This document shows positions 24,529 through 33,496 of a stretch of DNA of 40,390 bases, piece after piece; position 1 is the first letter of the stretch, and every line of letters begins with the position of its first letter. Source of the stretch: Actinokineospora pegani (GTDB taxonomy: Bacteria > Actinomycetota > Actinomycetes > Mycobacteriales > Pseudonocardiaceae); assembly GCF_009745975.1 (NCBI RefSeq), contig NZ_WHOL01000049.1:1-40390 (forward strand), in the 5' to 3' direction. Under the pieces are notes generated by a model, which ran no database searches, was not told where the DNA came from, and saw only the letters and a list, made by a program, of their open reading frames with translations. Made by a program: the position numbers and the translations under genes.

Positions 24529-25121
24529 CGGGCCACCCCCAGGCAGTCGCGCATGCGGATGAGTCCGTCGCGCAATCGGGTCTTGATGGTTCCGAGCGGG
24601 GTGCCGAGCAGTTCGGACACCTCCCGGTAGGTCAGTCCGCGGTAGTAGGCCAGTTCGACCGACTCCCGCTGCAAGTCCGTCAGGGTCGACAGGCAGCGGC
24701 GCACCTGCTCGTGCTCGAGCCGGGTGCTCACCACCTCGGCCACCTCGTCGAACTCCCGCGTGGTCTCCCTGCGGTGCGCCCGGTCCTCGCGGTCGGTGGC
24801 GGCCTGCGCGGAGCGGACCCGGTCGACCGCCCGCCGGTGGGCGAGGGTCATCACCCAGGTCATCGCGCTGCCGCGCTCCGGGGCGTACCGGGCGGCGGTG
24901 CGCCAGAGCTCCAACATCACTTCCTGGGTCACCTCCTCCGATTGCGCGGGGTCGCGCACGATGCGCCGCACCAGTCCGTACACCGGTCCCGACACCAGGT
25001 CGTAAAGGCCCTCGAAGGCGTGCTCGTCCCCGCGGGCCACCTGCTGGAGCAAGTCTGCGGCGTCCGGTGGGGACGGCGCCACCGCCGGGACCTCGGCGAT
25101 CCGTCTCACTCGTTCGGCCAT
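24525..25121 (-). CDS. sigK: ECF sigma factor SigK
   Basis: 198 residues: sigma region 2 (DEHAFEGLYDLVSGPVYGL to PERGSAMTWVMTLAHRRAVD) and region 4 (LTDLQRESVELAYYRGLTYREVSELL, then LGTPLGTIKTRLRDG as HTH). The GSAMTWVMTLAHRRAVDRVR stretch is characteristic of the SigK/SigL-like group, and rskA follows in overlap. ATG at 25121 follows AGGG at 6 nt; GTG at 25127 is an alternative adding two residues. A promoter matching the published mycobacterial SigK consensus lies 39 bp upstream, so the gene probably activates itself. Target genes beyond the operon are not visible here. Confidence 0.93.
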   Translation of the reverse strand: MAERVRRIAEVPAVAPSPPDAADLLQQVARGDEHAFEGLYDLVSGPVYGLVRRIVRDPAQSEEVTQEVMLELWRTAARYAPERGSAMTWVMTLAHRRAVDRVRSAQAATDREDRAHRRETTREFDEVAEVVSTRLEHEQVRRCLSTLTDLQRESVELAYYRGLTYREVSELLGTPLGTIKTRLRDGLIRMRDCLGVAR

Positions 25122-25159
25122 CTTCACCCTGCTCTCGTCCGGTTCTCCCGCCACAGCGC

Positions 25160-25187
25160 ATTCGGAACGGGTGCCACGCGCGGATGG
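25160..25187 (-). promoter_or_regulatory. SigK-type autoregulatory promoter of sigK-rskA
   Basis: Minus strand reads CCATCC (25187-25182), a 16-bp spacer, then CCGAAT (25165-25160). This equals the SigK consensus reported for mycobacteria (CCATCC, 16-17 bp, CCGAAT). Transcription would begin near 25153, about 32 nt before the ATG. Confidence 0.8.
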
Positions 25188-25385
25188 GTGGCACCACGAA
25201 CTGGTGTTTCCCACCCAGTGGACCAGGTGGCGACCGCCGAGCGCTCCTGGTTGGGTAGTCCCGTGATCACGCGTGTCGAGACCCCTGTGCGGGATGCCCG
25301 CCCGGTCTGCCGCGCGCTCTGTTCCTGTCGGTGACCCGGTCCCCCTCGGACGTCCACCCTCACAGGAAAGTTGCGTAGGCCCCCC

Positions 25386-25862
25386 ATGTTCGACGTTCCC
25401 GCGAACACCGTCCCGTCCACCACCGCGCTCGACGCGCTCGTCAGCCACCCCGTGCGGGTCGCGCTGGCCGTCGCCGCCGACCGCGACCGCTGGCGCTCGA
25501 AGCTGCGGTACGACCCAGAAGAGCGCTACGCGACCCTGGTCGAGCGCACCGCCGACCAGGAGGTCTGGCTGATGGCCTGGCTCCCCGGCCAGACCACCGG
25601 TCTGCACGACCACTCCGACACCACCGGCGCGTTCACCGTCGTGTCCGGCACCCTCGCCGAGCAGGTGGCCCACCGGGGCCACCCCCGCCAGGCGCTGCAC
25701 ACCCTGGTGGCGGGCCAGTCCCGGGTGTTCGCCCCCGGGTACGTCCACACCGTGCACAACCCGGGCCCGGACCCCGCCATCAGCATCCACGTCTACCGGT
25801 CGTCGAGGCCCGTGCTCGGCCGCTACCGCCTGGACCCCGTGACCGGACCTGAGCCGCTCTGA
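25386..25862 (+). CDS. Cysteine dioxygenase-like thiol dioxygenase
   Basis: Cupin of the bacterial cysteine dioxygenase type I family, 158 residues. Expected reaction: Fe(II)/O2-dependent oxidation of cysteine to cysteine sulfinate (3-mercaptopropionate is another thiol substrate in this family). Iron ligands are H74 and H76 in TGLHDHSDTTGAF plus H121 in GYVHTVHNPG. The Cys that forms the Cys-Tyr cofactor in mammals is Gly here, as in most bacterial members. Start is uncertain: ATG 25386 (AGG at 6 nt) is chosen over TTG 25371 (AGGAAAG just upstream). It is divergent from sigK; its 3' end overlaps the convergent PNPOx-like gene by 40 bp. A PLP-dependent cystathionine-lyase-like gene lies 1.9 kb away. 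Confidence 0.88.
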   Translation: MFDVPANTVPSTTALDALVSHPVRVALAVAADRDRWRSKLRYDPEERYATLVERTADQEVWLMAWLPGQTTGLHDHSDTTGAFTVVSGTLAEQVAHRGHPRQALHTLVAGQSRVFAPGYVHTVHNPGPDPAISIHVYRSSRPVLGRYRLDPVTGPEPL

Positions 25863-26521
25863 CCGGTGGCGACGTGGCCGGGGACCGACCAGGTCCCCGG
25901 CAGGTCGGCAGCGGGAACGGGCGTGCCGCGGGTCAGCGCCAGCGGCACGTGCCCGGCCCACGCGGTGTCGGCGGCGACGTCGTCGGGGTCGTCGCCCGGC
26001 CCGCCCGCGCGGATCTTCACCGCCGCCTCCGCCAGGTCGATCGAGAGCACGGCCGTCTTCGCCAGCTCGCGCCCGTTCGGCGGGCGGGCGTGGTCCCAGG
26101 AGCCCGGGGTCAGGTGCTCGGTGATGACCCGCAGGGCCTCGGCCTTGGCGTCCGCGCCGGTCACCGCCACGGCCGTGCCGTGCACGACCGCCGAGCGGTA
26201 GTTCATCGAGTGGTGGAACACGGAGCGGGCGTAGACCAGGCCGTCGAGGACGGTCACCGCGACGCACACCTCGATCCCCGCCGCGGCCGTGCGCAGGCTC
26301 AGCGCGCCGGTGGAGCCGTGGACGAACATCGTGTCCCCGGCGCGGCCGTACCCGGTGGGCAGCACCAGCGGCGCGCCGTCGACGACCGTGGACAGGTGGC
26401 ACACGAGCCCCGCGTCGAGCACCGACCACAGCGCGTCCCGCTCGGTCACGGCGCGCTTGCGGCCCCTGCGGATCGTCGAGCGGTCGGTCGCGGACAGCGG
26501 CGGGGTGGGTGGGGTGTTCAC
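25823..26521 (-). CDS. PNPOx-like flavin-binding split-barrel protein
   Basis: 232 residues of the pyridoxamine-5'-phosphate-oxidase-related group (Pyridox_ox_2 type): RRGRKRAVTERDALWSVLDA, then GLVCHLSTVVDGAPLVLPTGY, MFVHGSTGALSLR, SMNYRSAVVHGTAVAV. True PNPOx carries a different C-terminal signature, so B6 oxidation is not assured; FMN, heme or F420 binding are alternatives. GTG at 26521 (MNTPPTPPLSATDRST) is preferred to an upstream ATG at 26569, which would cut into the regulator's leader. It shares a 68-bp divergent promoter region with pdxR, the usual MocR arrangement, so that regulator probably controls it. The 3' end overlaps the CDO-like gene. Confidence 0.85.
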   Translation of the reverse strand: MNTPPTPPLSATDRSTIRRGRKRAVTERDALWSVLDAGLVCHLSTVVDGAPLVLPTGYGRAGDTMFVHGSTGALSLRTAAAGIEVCVAVTVLDGLVYARSVFHHSMNYRSAVVHGTAVAVTGADAKAEALRVITEHLTPGSWDHARPPNGRELAKTAVLSIDLAEAAVKIRAGGPGDDPDDVAADTAWAGHVPLALTRGTPVPAADLPGTWSVPGHVATGQSGSGPVTGSRR

Positions 26522-26589
26522 CCGTCCAGTCTCCGGGGTCAGGTGGCATGCTTGTAGAGCCAAAGCCAAGTGATTTCAGGAGGCCACTC

Positions 26590-27990
26590 GTGGCAGACAG
26601 CCCCGCCCTGCCGGTGAAGCTGGACCGCGGTTCGGCCACCCCGCTGGCGGTGCAGCTCGCCGAGGAGCTGCGCGCCTTCGCCGCCGACGGCAGGCTGCGC
26701 GCGGGCGACCGGCTGCCCTCGACCCGGGCGCTGGCCACCCAGCTCGCGGTCAGCCGCACCGTCACCGCCGCCGCCTACGAGCAGTTGCACGCCGAGGGCT
26801 GGATCGCGGGCAGGCACGGCTCGGGCACCTACGTCACCACCGCCCCGCCCGGCGCCCCGCGCGCCCGCCCCCGGCCGCCGCGCGCCGCCTCGGTCACCGG
26901 TCCCGCCGTCGACCTGCGGCCGGGCGCGCCCTGGGTCGGCGGGATCGACCGGGCCGCGTGGCGGCGGGCCTGGCGCGGGGCCGCGGACCGGGCCCCGCTC
27001 AGCCGCCCCGAGCGCGCGGGCGTCCCGGCCTACCGGGCGGCCGTGGCCGAGCACCTGCTGCGCCACCGCGGTCTGCGGGTCAGCGGCGAGTTCGACGAGG
27101 GCGGGCGCGGCGAGTCGGTGCTGGCCACCGGCGGCACCACCGCCGCCGTCGGCGAGATCGCCGCGTCCGTGCTGCGCCGCGGCGACACGGTCGCGGTGGA
27201 GGACCCCGGCTACCAGCGCGCCGTCGCCGCGTTCCGGGCCGCCGGGATGCGCGTGGTCAGCCTGCCCATCGACGCCGACGGGCCGCTGCCCGACGCCGTG
27301 CCCGCGGGCGCCCGCGCCGTCTACTGCTCGCCCGCGCACCAGTACCCGCTGGGCAGGCGGATGTCGGCGGGGCGGCGGGTGGAGCTGGTCGAGCGGGCCC
27401 GCCGCGCGGGCTGGCTGGTCGTCGAGGACGACTACGACGGCGAGCTGCGCTACGACGTGGCGCCGCTGCCGCTGCTGGCCGCGCTCGCCCCGGACGTCGT
27501 GGTGCACCTGGGCACCACCAGCAAGATCCTCAGCCCGACCCTGGGCGCCGGGTGGATGGTCGCGCCGCCGCAGGTGGTCACCTCGGTGCTCGAGCACCGC
27601 GACGAGACCGGCACCAGCCCGGCCGCCGCGGGTCAGCTCGTCGTGGTCGAGCTGGCCCGCAACGGCGACCTGGGCAGGCACCTGCGCAGGCTGCGCCGGG
27701 AGCTCTCCGAGCGCCGCGACATGATCGTCAAGGCGCTGCGCGGGGCCGGGCTGGACCTGCTCGGCGACGACGCGGGCGCGCACATCGTCGTCCCGCTGCC
27801 GGACCCGGCCGCCGAGCGCGCGGTGATCGACGCGGCCCGGCCGCTGGGCCTGGTGCTCGACGGTCTCGGCCGCCACCACCAGGGCAGGCAGGTCTGGTCG
27901 GGCATCGCGCTCGGCTACGCCGCGTGCTCGCGCGAGCAGCTCGCCGCGGCCCTGCCGGTGCTGGCCGAGCTGCTCACCGCCCCCCGGTAG
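26590..27990 (+). CDS. pdxR: MocR/PdxR-type regulator (GntR winged helix + aminotransferase domain)
   Basis: 466 residues. The N-terminal GntR-type winged helix covers about 10-80 ([54 protein letters not shown]). A linker leads to a fold-type I aminotransferase-like domain with [36 protein letters not shown] and the PLP lysine in [10 protein letters not shown]. Such proteins sense PLP; PdxR activates B6 synthesis genes, other MocRs control unrelated targets. No pdxS/T is adjacent, so the PdxR name is a best guess; the PNPOx-like gene opposite is the likely target. GTG at 26590 follows AGGAGG (26578-26583) at 6 nt. Confidence 0.88.
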   Translation: MADSPALPVKLDRGSATPLAVQLAEELRAFAADGRLRAGDRLPSTRALATQLAVSRTVTAAAYEQLHAEGWIAGRHGSGTYVTTAPPGAPRARPRPPRAASVTGPAVDLRPGAPWVGGIDRAAWRRAWRGAADRAPLSRPERAGVPAYRAAVAEHLLRHRGLRVSGEFDEGGRGESVLATGGTTAAVGEIAASVLRRGDTVAVEDPGYQRAVAAFRAAGMRVVSLPIDADGPLPDAVPAGARAVYCSPAHQYPLGRRMSAGRRVELVERARRAGWLVVEDDYDGELRYDVAPLPLLAALAPDVVVHLGTTSKILSPTLGAGWMVAPPQVVTSVLEHRDETGTSPAAAGQLVVVELARNGDLGRHLRRLRRELSERRDMIVKALRGAGLDLLGDDAGAHIVVPLPDPAAERAVIDAARPLGLVLDGLGRHHQGRQVWSGIALGYAACSREQLAAALPVLAELLTAPR

Positions 27991-28000
27991 TGTCCCGGCC

Positions 28001-29095
28001 ATGGCCAGTCCGAAGATCCGCGTCGCCGTCGTGTTCGGCGGGCGCAGCACCGAGCACGCCGTCTCCTGCCTGTCGGCGGCCGGGGTGCTGGCCAACCTCG
28101 ACCCGTCGGCCTACGAGGTCGTGGCCGTCGGCATCACCCGCGAGGGCTCGTGGGTGCTGGGCCCGGAGGACCCCTCGGCGCTGCGCATCACCGACCGCGC
28201 GCTGCCCACGATCACCGAGGGCACCGCGCTGACCCTGCCCGCCGACCCGACCTCGGTCGGCCTGGTGGTGCTCGAGCCCGGCCGCGAGGGCGAGGTCGTC
28301 AGCGGCGTGGACGTGGTGTTCCCGCTGCTGCACGGCGCCTACGGCGAGGACGGCACCATCCAGGGCCTGCTCGAGATGGTCGGCGTCGCCTACGTGGGAC
28401 CGGGCGTGCTGGCCTCGGCGGTGGCGATGGACAAGGGCTTCACCAAGCGGCTCCTGGCCGCGGCGGGCCTGCCCGTCGGCCGCTTCGTGGAGCTGCGCCG
28501 CGGCGCGCTGACCCTCACCGACGCCGAGCGCGACCACCTGGGCCTGCCGGTGTTCGTCAAGCCGTCGCGCGCGGGCTCGTCTACCGGCATCAGCCGCGTC
28601 ACCTCCTGGGACGACCTGCCCGCCGCCGTCGCCGCCGCCCGCGCCATCGACCCCAAGGTCCTCATCGAGGCCGCCGTCGTCGGCCGCGAGGTCGAGTGCG
28701 GCGTCCTGGAGTTCCCCGACGGCCGCGTCGAGGCCTCGGTCCCGGCCGAGGTCCGCCTCACCGACGACTCGGTCGACTGGTACGACTTCGACGCCAAGTA
28801 CGTCGACGCCGTGGCGGAGCTGGACATCCCGGCCAAGCTCGACGACGACGTCACCGAGCGGTTGCGGGCGATGGCTGTCGAAGCCTTCCGCGCCCTGGAC
28901 TGCCAGGGCCTCGCGCGGGTCGACTTCTTCGTCGGCCAGGACGGCGGGTTGACCGTCAACGAGGTCAACACCATGCCCGGCTTCACCCCCACCTCCGCCT
29001 ACCCGAAGATGTGGGCGACGACGGGCGTCGACTACCCGTCCCTGCTCAGCACCCTGGTCGAGACGGCCCTGACGCGGGGCACCGGCCTGCGCTGA
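28001..29095 (+). CDS. ddl: D-alanine--D-alanine ligase
   Basis: ATP-dependent synthesis of D-Ala-D-Ala for peptidoglycan, cytosolic. 364 residues as in M. tuberculosis DdlA (Rv2981c). Motifs: [14 protein letters not shown] (N-terminal domain), [21 protein letters not shown]-grasp lysine and loop in [16 protein letters not shown], and [20 protein letters not shown] with the metal-binding Glu/Asn. ATG at 28001 has no Shine-Dalgarno; TAGTGT (27988-27993), which contains the pdxR stop, ends seven bases upstream, suggesting a leaderless transcript. Inhibited by D-cycloserine in relatives. Convergent with the DUF3515 gene. Confidence 0.96.
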   Translation: MASPKIRVAVVFGGRSTEHAVSCLSAAGVLANLDPSAYEVVAVGITREGSWVLGPEDPSALRITDRALPTITEGTALTLPADPTSVGLVVLEPGREGEVVSGVDVVFPLLHGAYGEDGTIQGLLEMVGVAYVGPGVLASAVAMDKGFTKRLLAAAGLPVGRFVELRRGALTLTDAERDHLGLPVFVKPSRAGSSTGISRVTSWDDLPAAVAAARAIDPKVLIEAAVVGREVECGVLEFPDGRVEASVPAEVRLTDDSVDWYDFDAKYVDAVAELDIPAKLDDDVTERLRAMAVEAFRALDCQGLARVDFFVGQDGGLTVNEVNTMPGFTPTSAYPKMWATTGVDYPSLLSTLVETALTRGTGLR

Positions 29096-29111
29096 CCGCC
29101 AGGAGCACGCC

Positions 29112-29714
29112 CTAGGGGCGGACCGGCTGCGCGGGCAGGGCCTGACCCACCACTTCGGACACCTTCTGCAGCGGTCCGGTCCCCAGGCCGTCCGGCAGCG
29201 TCAGCGCGACGAACACCGGTCGGTCGACCGCGAACCAGGTCGCCGCGCCCGTTCCCTCGACGGGCAGCCACTGCACGCCCGACACGACCCGCAGCTGCGA
29301 CGTCGGGGTCAGCTCGGCGGGCTTGGCCAGCCCGCACCGCAGCACCACCGGCTCACCGACCCGGTCGCCCCAGGCGGCGGCGCCGACCGGGGCCGGGTCG
29401 GCCAGCGGGAGCCGGTCGAGCGCCCCGCCGTTGTTGGGCAGGGCCTCGGGCAGGGCGCCGACCAGCGCCGAGCACGAGGCGGAGGCGGCGTCGGGGGAGT
29501 CGACCGGGACCAGGCCCAGCGGGCCGGTGCGCGGGGTCGGCGCTGGGGACTGGGCGGGGGTGTCGCTCGCGCCGCCGAGGAGCTGCCCGGCCACGACGAT
29601 GCCCACGGCCAGGAGCACGCCCAGGACGGCGGCGACGGCGATCGCCCGGGTGGACAGGCCCGGGGGCGGCTGGCGTCCGGCGGCGGGCTCGGTCGTGGTG
29701 GCGTCCTCTGTCAC
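29112..29714 (-). CDS. DUF3515 membrane-anchored secreted protein
   Basis: 200 residues. A short Thr/Ala-rich cytosolic tail is followed by one hydrophobic helix (about 23-46; AIAVAAVLGVLLAVGIVVAG) acting as signal anchor, a Pro-rich linker, and an extracytoplasmic domain containing two cysteines (SASCSALVGALPE and VLRCGLAKPAEL) that may pair. WGDRVGEPVVLRCG and GVQWLPVEG are typical of the DUF3515 family. Function unknown. The family conserved beside ddl and thiL in actinobacteria (Rv2980 in M. tuberculosis), which hints at an envelope role. Start GTG at 29714; downstream of the Lrp-like gene in the same direction, 19 bp apart. Confidence 0.88.
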   Translation of the reverse strand: MTEDATTTEPAAGRQPPPGLSTRAIAVAAVLGVLLAVGIVVAGQLLGGASDTPAQSPAPTPRTGPLGLVPVDSPDAASASCSALVGALPEALPNNGGALDRLPLADPAPVGAAAWGDRVGEPVVLRCGLAKPAELTPTSQLRVVSGVQWLPVEGTGAATWFAVDRPVFVALTLPDGLGTGPLQKVSEVVGQALPAQPVRP

Positions 29715-29733
29715 CCGATCAGTTGACCACGGC

Positions 29734-29967
29734 TCAGAGGTGGACCACCGGGCAGGTCAGGGTGCGCGTGATGCCGTCGACGTTCTGGATGTTGGCGACG
29801 ACGAGCTGCCCGAGCAGGTCGACGTTGTCGGCCTCGGCGCGCACGATCACGTCGTAGGGCCCGGTGACATCCTCCGCGGTCGTCACGCCGGGCAGCCCGG
29901 CGATCTCCCCCGCCACCTCCGCGGCCTTGCCCACCTCGGTCTGGATCAGGATGTATGCGTGGACCAC
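29734..29967 (-). CDS. Stand-alone Lrp/AsnC ligand-binding (RAM) domain protein
   Basis: 77 residues covering only the C-terminal ligand-binding/oligomerisation domain of Lrp/AsnC regulators: AYILIQTEVGKAAEV, GVTTAEDVTGPYDVIVRAEA, NIQNVDGITRTLTCPVV. There is no helix-turn-helix and no room upstream for one, so it is a complete small protein rather than a fragment. Such proteins bind amino acids and may form mixed assemblies with full-length Lrp. The role here is unknown. GTG start at 29967. It lies 19 bp upstream of the DUF3515 gene (same strand) and is divergent from thiL. Confidence 0.88.
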   Translation of the reverse strand: MVHAYILIQTEVGKAAEVAGEIAGLPGVTTAEDVTGPYDVIVRAEADNVDLLGQLVVANIQNVDGITRTLTCPVVHL

Positions 29968-30092
29968 GGCGCGCCCCTTCGCGGCTAGGTGTCCCCAAGA
30001 GGTAGGAACGTGTCCAGCAACGTACCCCAGTCTCGCGTCTCGGTGGGGGATCCGTTGGTGGGTTGTCCAACTGTCGGTGATCGGAGGAACGG

Positions 30093-31046
30093 GTGGGACC
30101 TGAGCCGGAGACGGTCGCCGAACTCGGCGAGTTCGGGCTCATCGAGCGGGTGGTCGGTGGCAGGCGCCAGCCCGCCACCACCCTGCTCGGGCCGGGCGAC
30201 GACGCCGCGGTGGTGGTCGCGGGCGACGGCCGGGTGGTCGCGTGCACCGACGTGCTGGTGGAGGGCGTGCACTTCCGCTTCGACTGGTCCGACCCCGTGC
30301 ACGTGGGGCACAAGGCCGTCGCCGCCAACCTCGCCGACATCGCCGCGATGGGCGCCTCGCCCACCGCCGTGCTCGTCGGTCTGGCCTGCCCGCCGACGAC
30401 GAAGGTCCCGGTCATCGACGGCATCTTCGCCGGGATCTTCGCCGAGGCGGGCCGCGGCCGTGCCGGGGTCGTCGGCGGCGACACCACCTCCGGGCCTGCC
30501 GTGGTGATATCCATCACCGCGCTGGGCGACCTGGGCGGCCGGGCCCCGGTGCTCCGGGGCGGGGCCATGCCCGGCGACGTCGTCGCGGTGGCGGGCAACC
30601 TGGGCTGGAGCGCCGCCGGGCTCGCCGTGCTGCGCCGCGGTTTCCGCTCCCCGGTCAACGTCGTCGCCGCGCACCGCGCCCCCGAGCCGCCCTACGCCGC
30701 GGGCGTCGACGCGGCCGAGGCCGGGGCCACCGCGATGATCGACGTCTCCGACGGCCTGCTCGCCGACCTCGGCCACATCGGCGCCGCCTCCTCGGTCGCC
30801 ATCGACGTGCGCACCGACCTGGTCCAGGTGCACCAGCGGCTGGTCGACGTCGCCTCCGCGCTCGGCGGCGACCCCAGGCACTGGGTGCTGACCGGCGGCG
30901 AGGACCACGCGCTGGCCGCCACGTTCCCCGGCCCGCACTCGGTGCCCAAGGGCTGGCACACCATCGGCACCGTCGGCCGGGGCGAGGGCGTCACCGTCGA
31001 CGGGAAGGCCTACCAGGGCGCGGTGGGCTGGCAGCACTGGCGCTGA
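30093..31046 (+). CDS. thiL: Thiamine-monophosphate kinase
   Basis: Phosphorylates thiamine phosphate to thiamine pyrophosphate. 317 residues of the PurM/ThiL fold. Metal and ATP-site motifs visible: [41 protein letters not shown] and [16 protein letters not shown] at 30093 follows GGAGG (30083-30087) at 5 nt. TPP is the cofactor of acetohydroxyacid synthase, normally encoded just upstream of serA in this genomic neighbourhood. Downstream GNAT and ung genes follow at 29 and 11 bp, but each has its own leaderless-type start. Counterpart Rv2977c. Confidence 0.95.
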   Translation: MGPEPETVAELGEFGLIERVVGGRRQPATTLLGPGDDAAVVVAGDGRVVACTDVLVEGVHFRFDWSDPVHVGHKAVAANLADIAAMGASPTAVLVGLACPPTTKVPVIDGIFAGIFAEAGRGRAGVVGGDTTSGPAVVISITALGDLGGRAPVLRGGAMPGDVVAVAGNLGWSAAGLAVLRRGFRSPVNVVAAHRAPEPPYAAGVDAAEAGATAMIDVSDGLLADLGHIGAASSVAIDVRTDLVQVHQRLVDVASALGGDPRHWVLTGGEDHALAATFPGPHSVPKGWHTIGTVGRGEGVTVDGKAYQGAVGWQHWR

Positions 31047-31075
31047 GGCGCGCGCCGCGTGGTCCACAATGGGAT

Positions 31076-31567
31076 GTGCACCGCTTGGAACACCTGTCCT
31101 ACGACCACCCCGACTCGGCCCGGCTGATCGCCGAGGTGCGGCGGGAGTACGTGGTCCGCTACGGCGGCGTCGACCTCACCCCGGTCGACCCGGCCCAGTT
31201 CGCCCCGCCGCGCGGCCTGTTCCTCGTCGCCTACCTCGACGGGGCGCCCGTGGCCACGGGCGGGTGGCGGGCGCGCGGCGGGCACGAGGCGGAGATCAAG
31301 CGCATGTACGTCAGCCCGGCCGCGCGCGGCCGCGGCCTGGCGCGCGCCGTGCTGGCCGAACTGGAGCGCACCGCGGCCGCCGCCGCGCGCCACACCCTGG
31401 TGCTGGAGACCGGCACCAAGCAGCCCGAGGCCATCGCCCTCTACGAGTCCGCAGGCTACGTCCCGGTCGAGTCGTTCGGCTACTACGCCGACGAGCCCGA
31501 ATCGGTCTACCTGGGCAAGAATCTGCCCGCGACCGGCCCCGCCGAGGCCGGGCCCCCGCACCGGTAG
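31076..31567 (+). CDS. GNAT-family N-acetyltransferase
   Basis: 163 residues. The acetyl-CoA motif A is [19 protein letters not shown], containing RGRGLA; motif B is [19 protein letters not shown]. No substrate can be named; similar small GNATs acetylate amino acids, peptides or protein N-termini. GTG at 31076 is preceded by CACAAT (31065-31070) five bases upstream and no Shine-Dalgarno. It lies between thiL and ung, an insertion relative to M. tuberculosis, where thiL and ung are adjacent. Confidence 0.87.
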   Translation: MHRLEHLSYDHPDSARLIAEVRREYVVRYGGVDLTPVDPAQFAPPRGLFLVAYLDGAPVATGGWRARGGHEAEIKRMYVSPAARGRGLARAVLAELERTAAAAARHTLVLETGTKQPEAIALYESAGYVPVESFGYYADEPESVYLGKNLPATGPAEAGPPHR

Positions 31568-31578
31568 GCTCCACCGCC

Positions 31579-32253
31579 GTGCCGAAACCGCTTTCCGAGA
31601 TCGTCGAGGCGGGGTGGGCCCAGGCCCTCGCCCCCGTCGCAGACCAGATCGCCACCATGGGCGAGTTCCTCCGCACGGAGATCGCCGAGGGGCGCCGCTA
31701 CCTGCCCGCGGGGGAGAACGTCCTGCGCGCCTTCCAGCAGCCCTTCGCCGACGTCCGCGTGCTCATCGTCGGCCAGGACCCCTACCCCACCCCCGGCCAC
31801 GCCGTGGGCCTGTCCTTCTCCGTCGCCCCCGACGTCCGCCCGATCCCCAAGAGCCTGATCAACATCTACAAGGAGTACCAAGAGGACCTGGGCCACCCCA
31901 AGCCCGCCAACGGCGACCTGACCCCCTGGGCCGAACACGGCGTCCTCCTGCTCAACAGGGCCCTGACCGTCCAGCCCGGCAAGGCCAACTCCCACCAGAA
32001 CAAGGGCTGGGAGCCGGTCACCGAACAGGCCATCAAGGCCCTCGCCGCCCGCGGCGGCCCGCTGGTGGCGATCCTGTGGGGCCGCAACGCCCGCAACCTC
32101 AAGCCCATGCTCGGCACCGTCCCCGCCATCGAGTCGGCCCACCCCAGCCCGCTGTCCGCGCACGCGGGCTTCTTCGGCTCCAAGCCCTTCAGCCGGGCAA
32201 ACGAACTGCTGATCGAACAGGGCGGCGAGGCGGTGGACTGGCGGCTTCCCTAG
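31579..32253 (+). CDS. ung: Uracil-DNA glycosylase (family 1)
   Basis: Excises uracil from DNA at the start of base-excision repair, important in a GC-rich genome prone to cytosine deamination. 224 residues. The water-activating loop is [17 protein letters not shown] and the Leu-intercalation loop is [23 protein letters not shown] at 31579 gives [13 protein letters not shown], the usual actinobacterial N-terminus. TAGGCT (31565-31570), overlapping the GNAT stop, ends 8 nt upstream, and no Shine-Dalgarno is present. Counterpart Rv2976c. Confidence 0.96.
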   Translation: MPKPLSEIVEAGWAQALAPVADQIATMGEFLRTEIAEGRRYLPAGENVLRAFQQPFADVRVLIVGQDPYPTPGHAVGLSFSVAPDVRPIPKSLINIYKEYQEDLGHPKPANGDLTPWAEHGVLLLNRALTVQPGKANSHQNKGWEPVTEQAIKALAARGGPLVAILWGRNARNLKPMLGTVPAIESAHPSPLSAHAGFFGSKPFSRANELLIEQGGEAVDWRLP

Positions 32254-32317
32254 CACTCGCGCCCCCGGGCGACGCGTAGCCTGGATGTCGCGTCACTGCC
32301 CGAACGGGGAGGTGCCC

Positions 32318-33487
32318 GTGTCCGACATCGGCCGCGGCATCCGCGGTATCCGGCACGCGCGCGGCAAGTCGCTCGCCGTGGTCGCTGGGCTGGCGGGGAT
32401 CAGCGAGGGGCACCTGTCCAAGCTCGAGCGCGGCCAGCGCGCCCTCGACCGGCGATCCCTGATCATCGCGCTCGCCAACGCCCTCGAGGTGTCGCCCGCC
32501 GAGTTGGCGGACGAGGCGGCGTCGGGACCGGACCCCGACGGGTCCGAGGCCGCGGTGGACGACGTGCGGCGCGCCCTGCTCGCGGTGGGCGTGGGTGCGG
32601 CAGGCGGACAGGTGCTGCCCGTCGACGTGCTCGCCGAGCGGGTGGACGGGGTGTTGACCGCCCAGCAGCGGTGCGGGCACGAGGTCGTCGGCGCGGGGCT
32701 GCCCGCCCTCATCCGCGACGCGCACGCCACCGAGGCCGCCGGGCGGGACACCCGGCGGGTGCGGCGCCTGCTCGCCCTGCTGCACGTCCAGGGCACGCAG
32801 GCCTGGCTGCGCGACGTGGGTTCCCCGCTCGACCTGGGGTGGCAGGCGGCCGTGCTGGCCCAGCGCGCGGCCGACACCCTCGACGACCCCGTGACCGCCC
32901 AGGTCGCCGCGTTCGGCGTCGCGCACGGCCTGCTCGCGGCCGGCGCACTCGACCTGGCCGCGGGCGCGCTGGCCGCCGCCCCGCGCCCGACCCGCACTCC
33001 CGTCGAGGTCCAGGCCACCGGGATGCTCGTGTTCACCGACTCGCTGCTGGCCGCGGCGACCCGCACCGGAGACGGGCACGCCGCCCTCGACGAGGCCGCC
33101 GACCTGGCCGCGCGGGTCGGCGAGGGCAATGCCCTGCACTTCGGGTTCGGGGTCAGCAACGTCGCCGTGTGGCGGATGGCCGTCGCGCTGGAACTCGGCG
33201 ACCACGCCGCCGCCGCGCGCCTGTCCGACACCGTGTCCCCGAACGCCATCCCCTCCCCGCAACGCCGCGCCGCCTACTGGGCCGACCGGGGCCGAGCCCT
33301 CACCCGCGTCCGCGGCCGCCGCGCGGACGCCGTGCGCGCGCTCCGCGAAGCGGAGCGGATCAGCCCCGCGCGGGTCCACCGGCACCCGTTCACCAGGGCC
33401 GTCCTCGCCGAACTGGTCACCAAGGCGCCCAACGACGCCGTCGGCCGTGAGCTGCGCGGAATGGCCCACCGCGCGGGCCTCCGCTAA
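32318..33487 (+). CDS. XRE-family regulator with TPR-like C-terminal domain
   Basis: 389 residues. The N-terminal XRE helix-turn-helix covers about 1-62 (GIRHARGKSLAVVAGLAGIS, EGHLSKLERGQRAL, LIIALANALEVSPAEL). About 300 residues of Ala/Arg-rich helical repeats follow, likely TPR-like, as in the large actinomycete group of HTH proteins without known ligands. GTG at 32318 follows GGGGAGG (32306-32312) at 5 nt. TAGCCT at 32277-32282 could be its -10. No target is suggested by sequence; the small downstream frame and the TetR-controlled hydrolase follow on the same strand. Absent from the equivalent M. tuberculosis interval. Confidence 0.88.
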   Translation: MSDIGRGIRGIRHARGKSLAVVAGLAGISEGHLSKLERGQRALDRRSLIIALANALEVSPAELADEAASGPDPDGSEAAVDDVRRALLAVGVGAAGGQVLPVDVLAERVDGVLTAQQRCGHEVVGAGLPALIRDAHATEAAGRDTRRVRRLLALLHVQGTQAWLRDVGSPLDLGWQAAVLAQRAADTLDDPVTAQVAAFGVAHGLLAAGALDLAAGALAAAPRPTRTPVEVQATGMLVFTDSLLAAATRTGDGHAALDEAADLAARVGEGNALHFGFGVSNVAVWRMAVALELGDHAAAARLSDTVSPNAIPSPQRRAAYWADRGRALTRVRGRRADAVRALREAERISPARVHRHPFTRAVLAELVTKAPNDAVGRELRGMAHRAGLR

Positions 33488-33496
33488 CCCACCGGA

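Noticed and set aside
30000-30092. TPP riboswitch before thiL
   Set aside because: The leader lacks the CTGAGA and ACCTGA-type conserved segments, and thiL has an ordinary Shine-Dalgarno and short upstream region.
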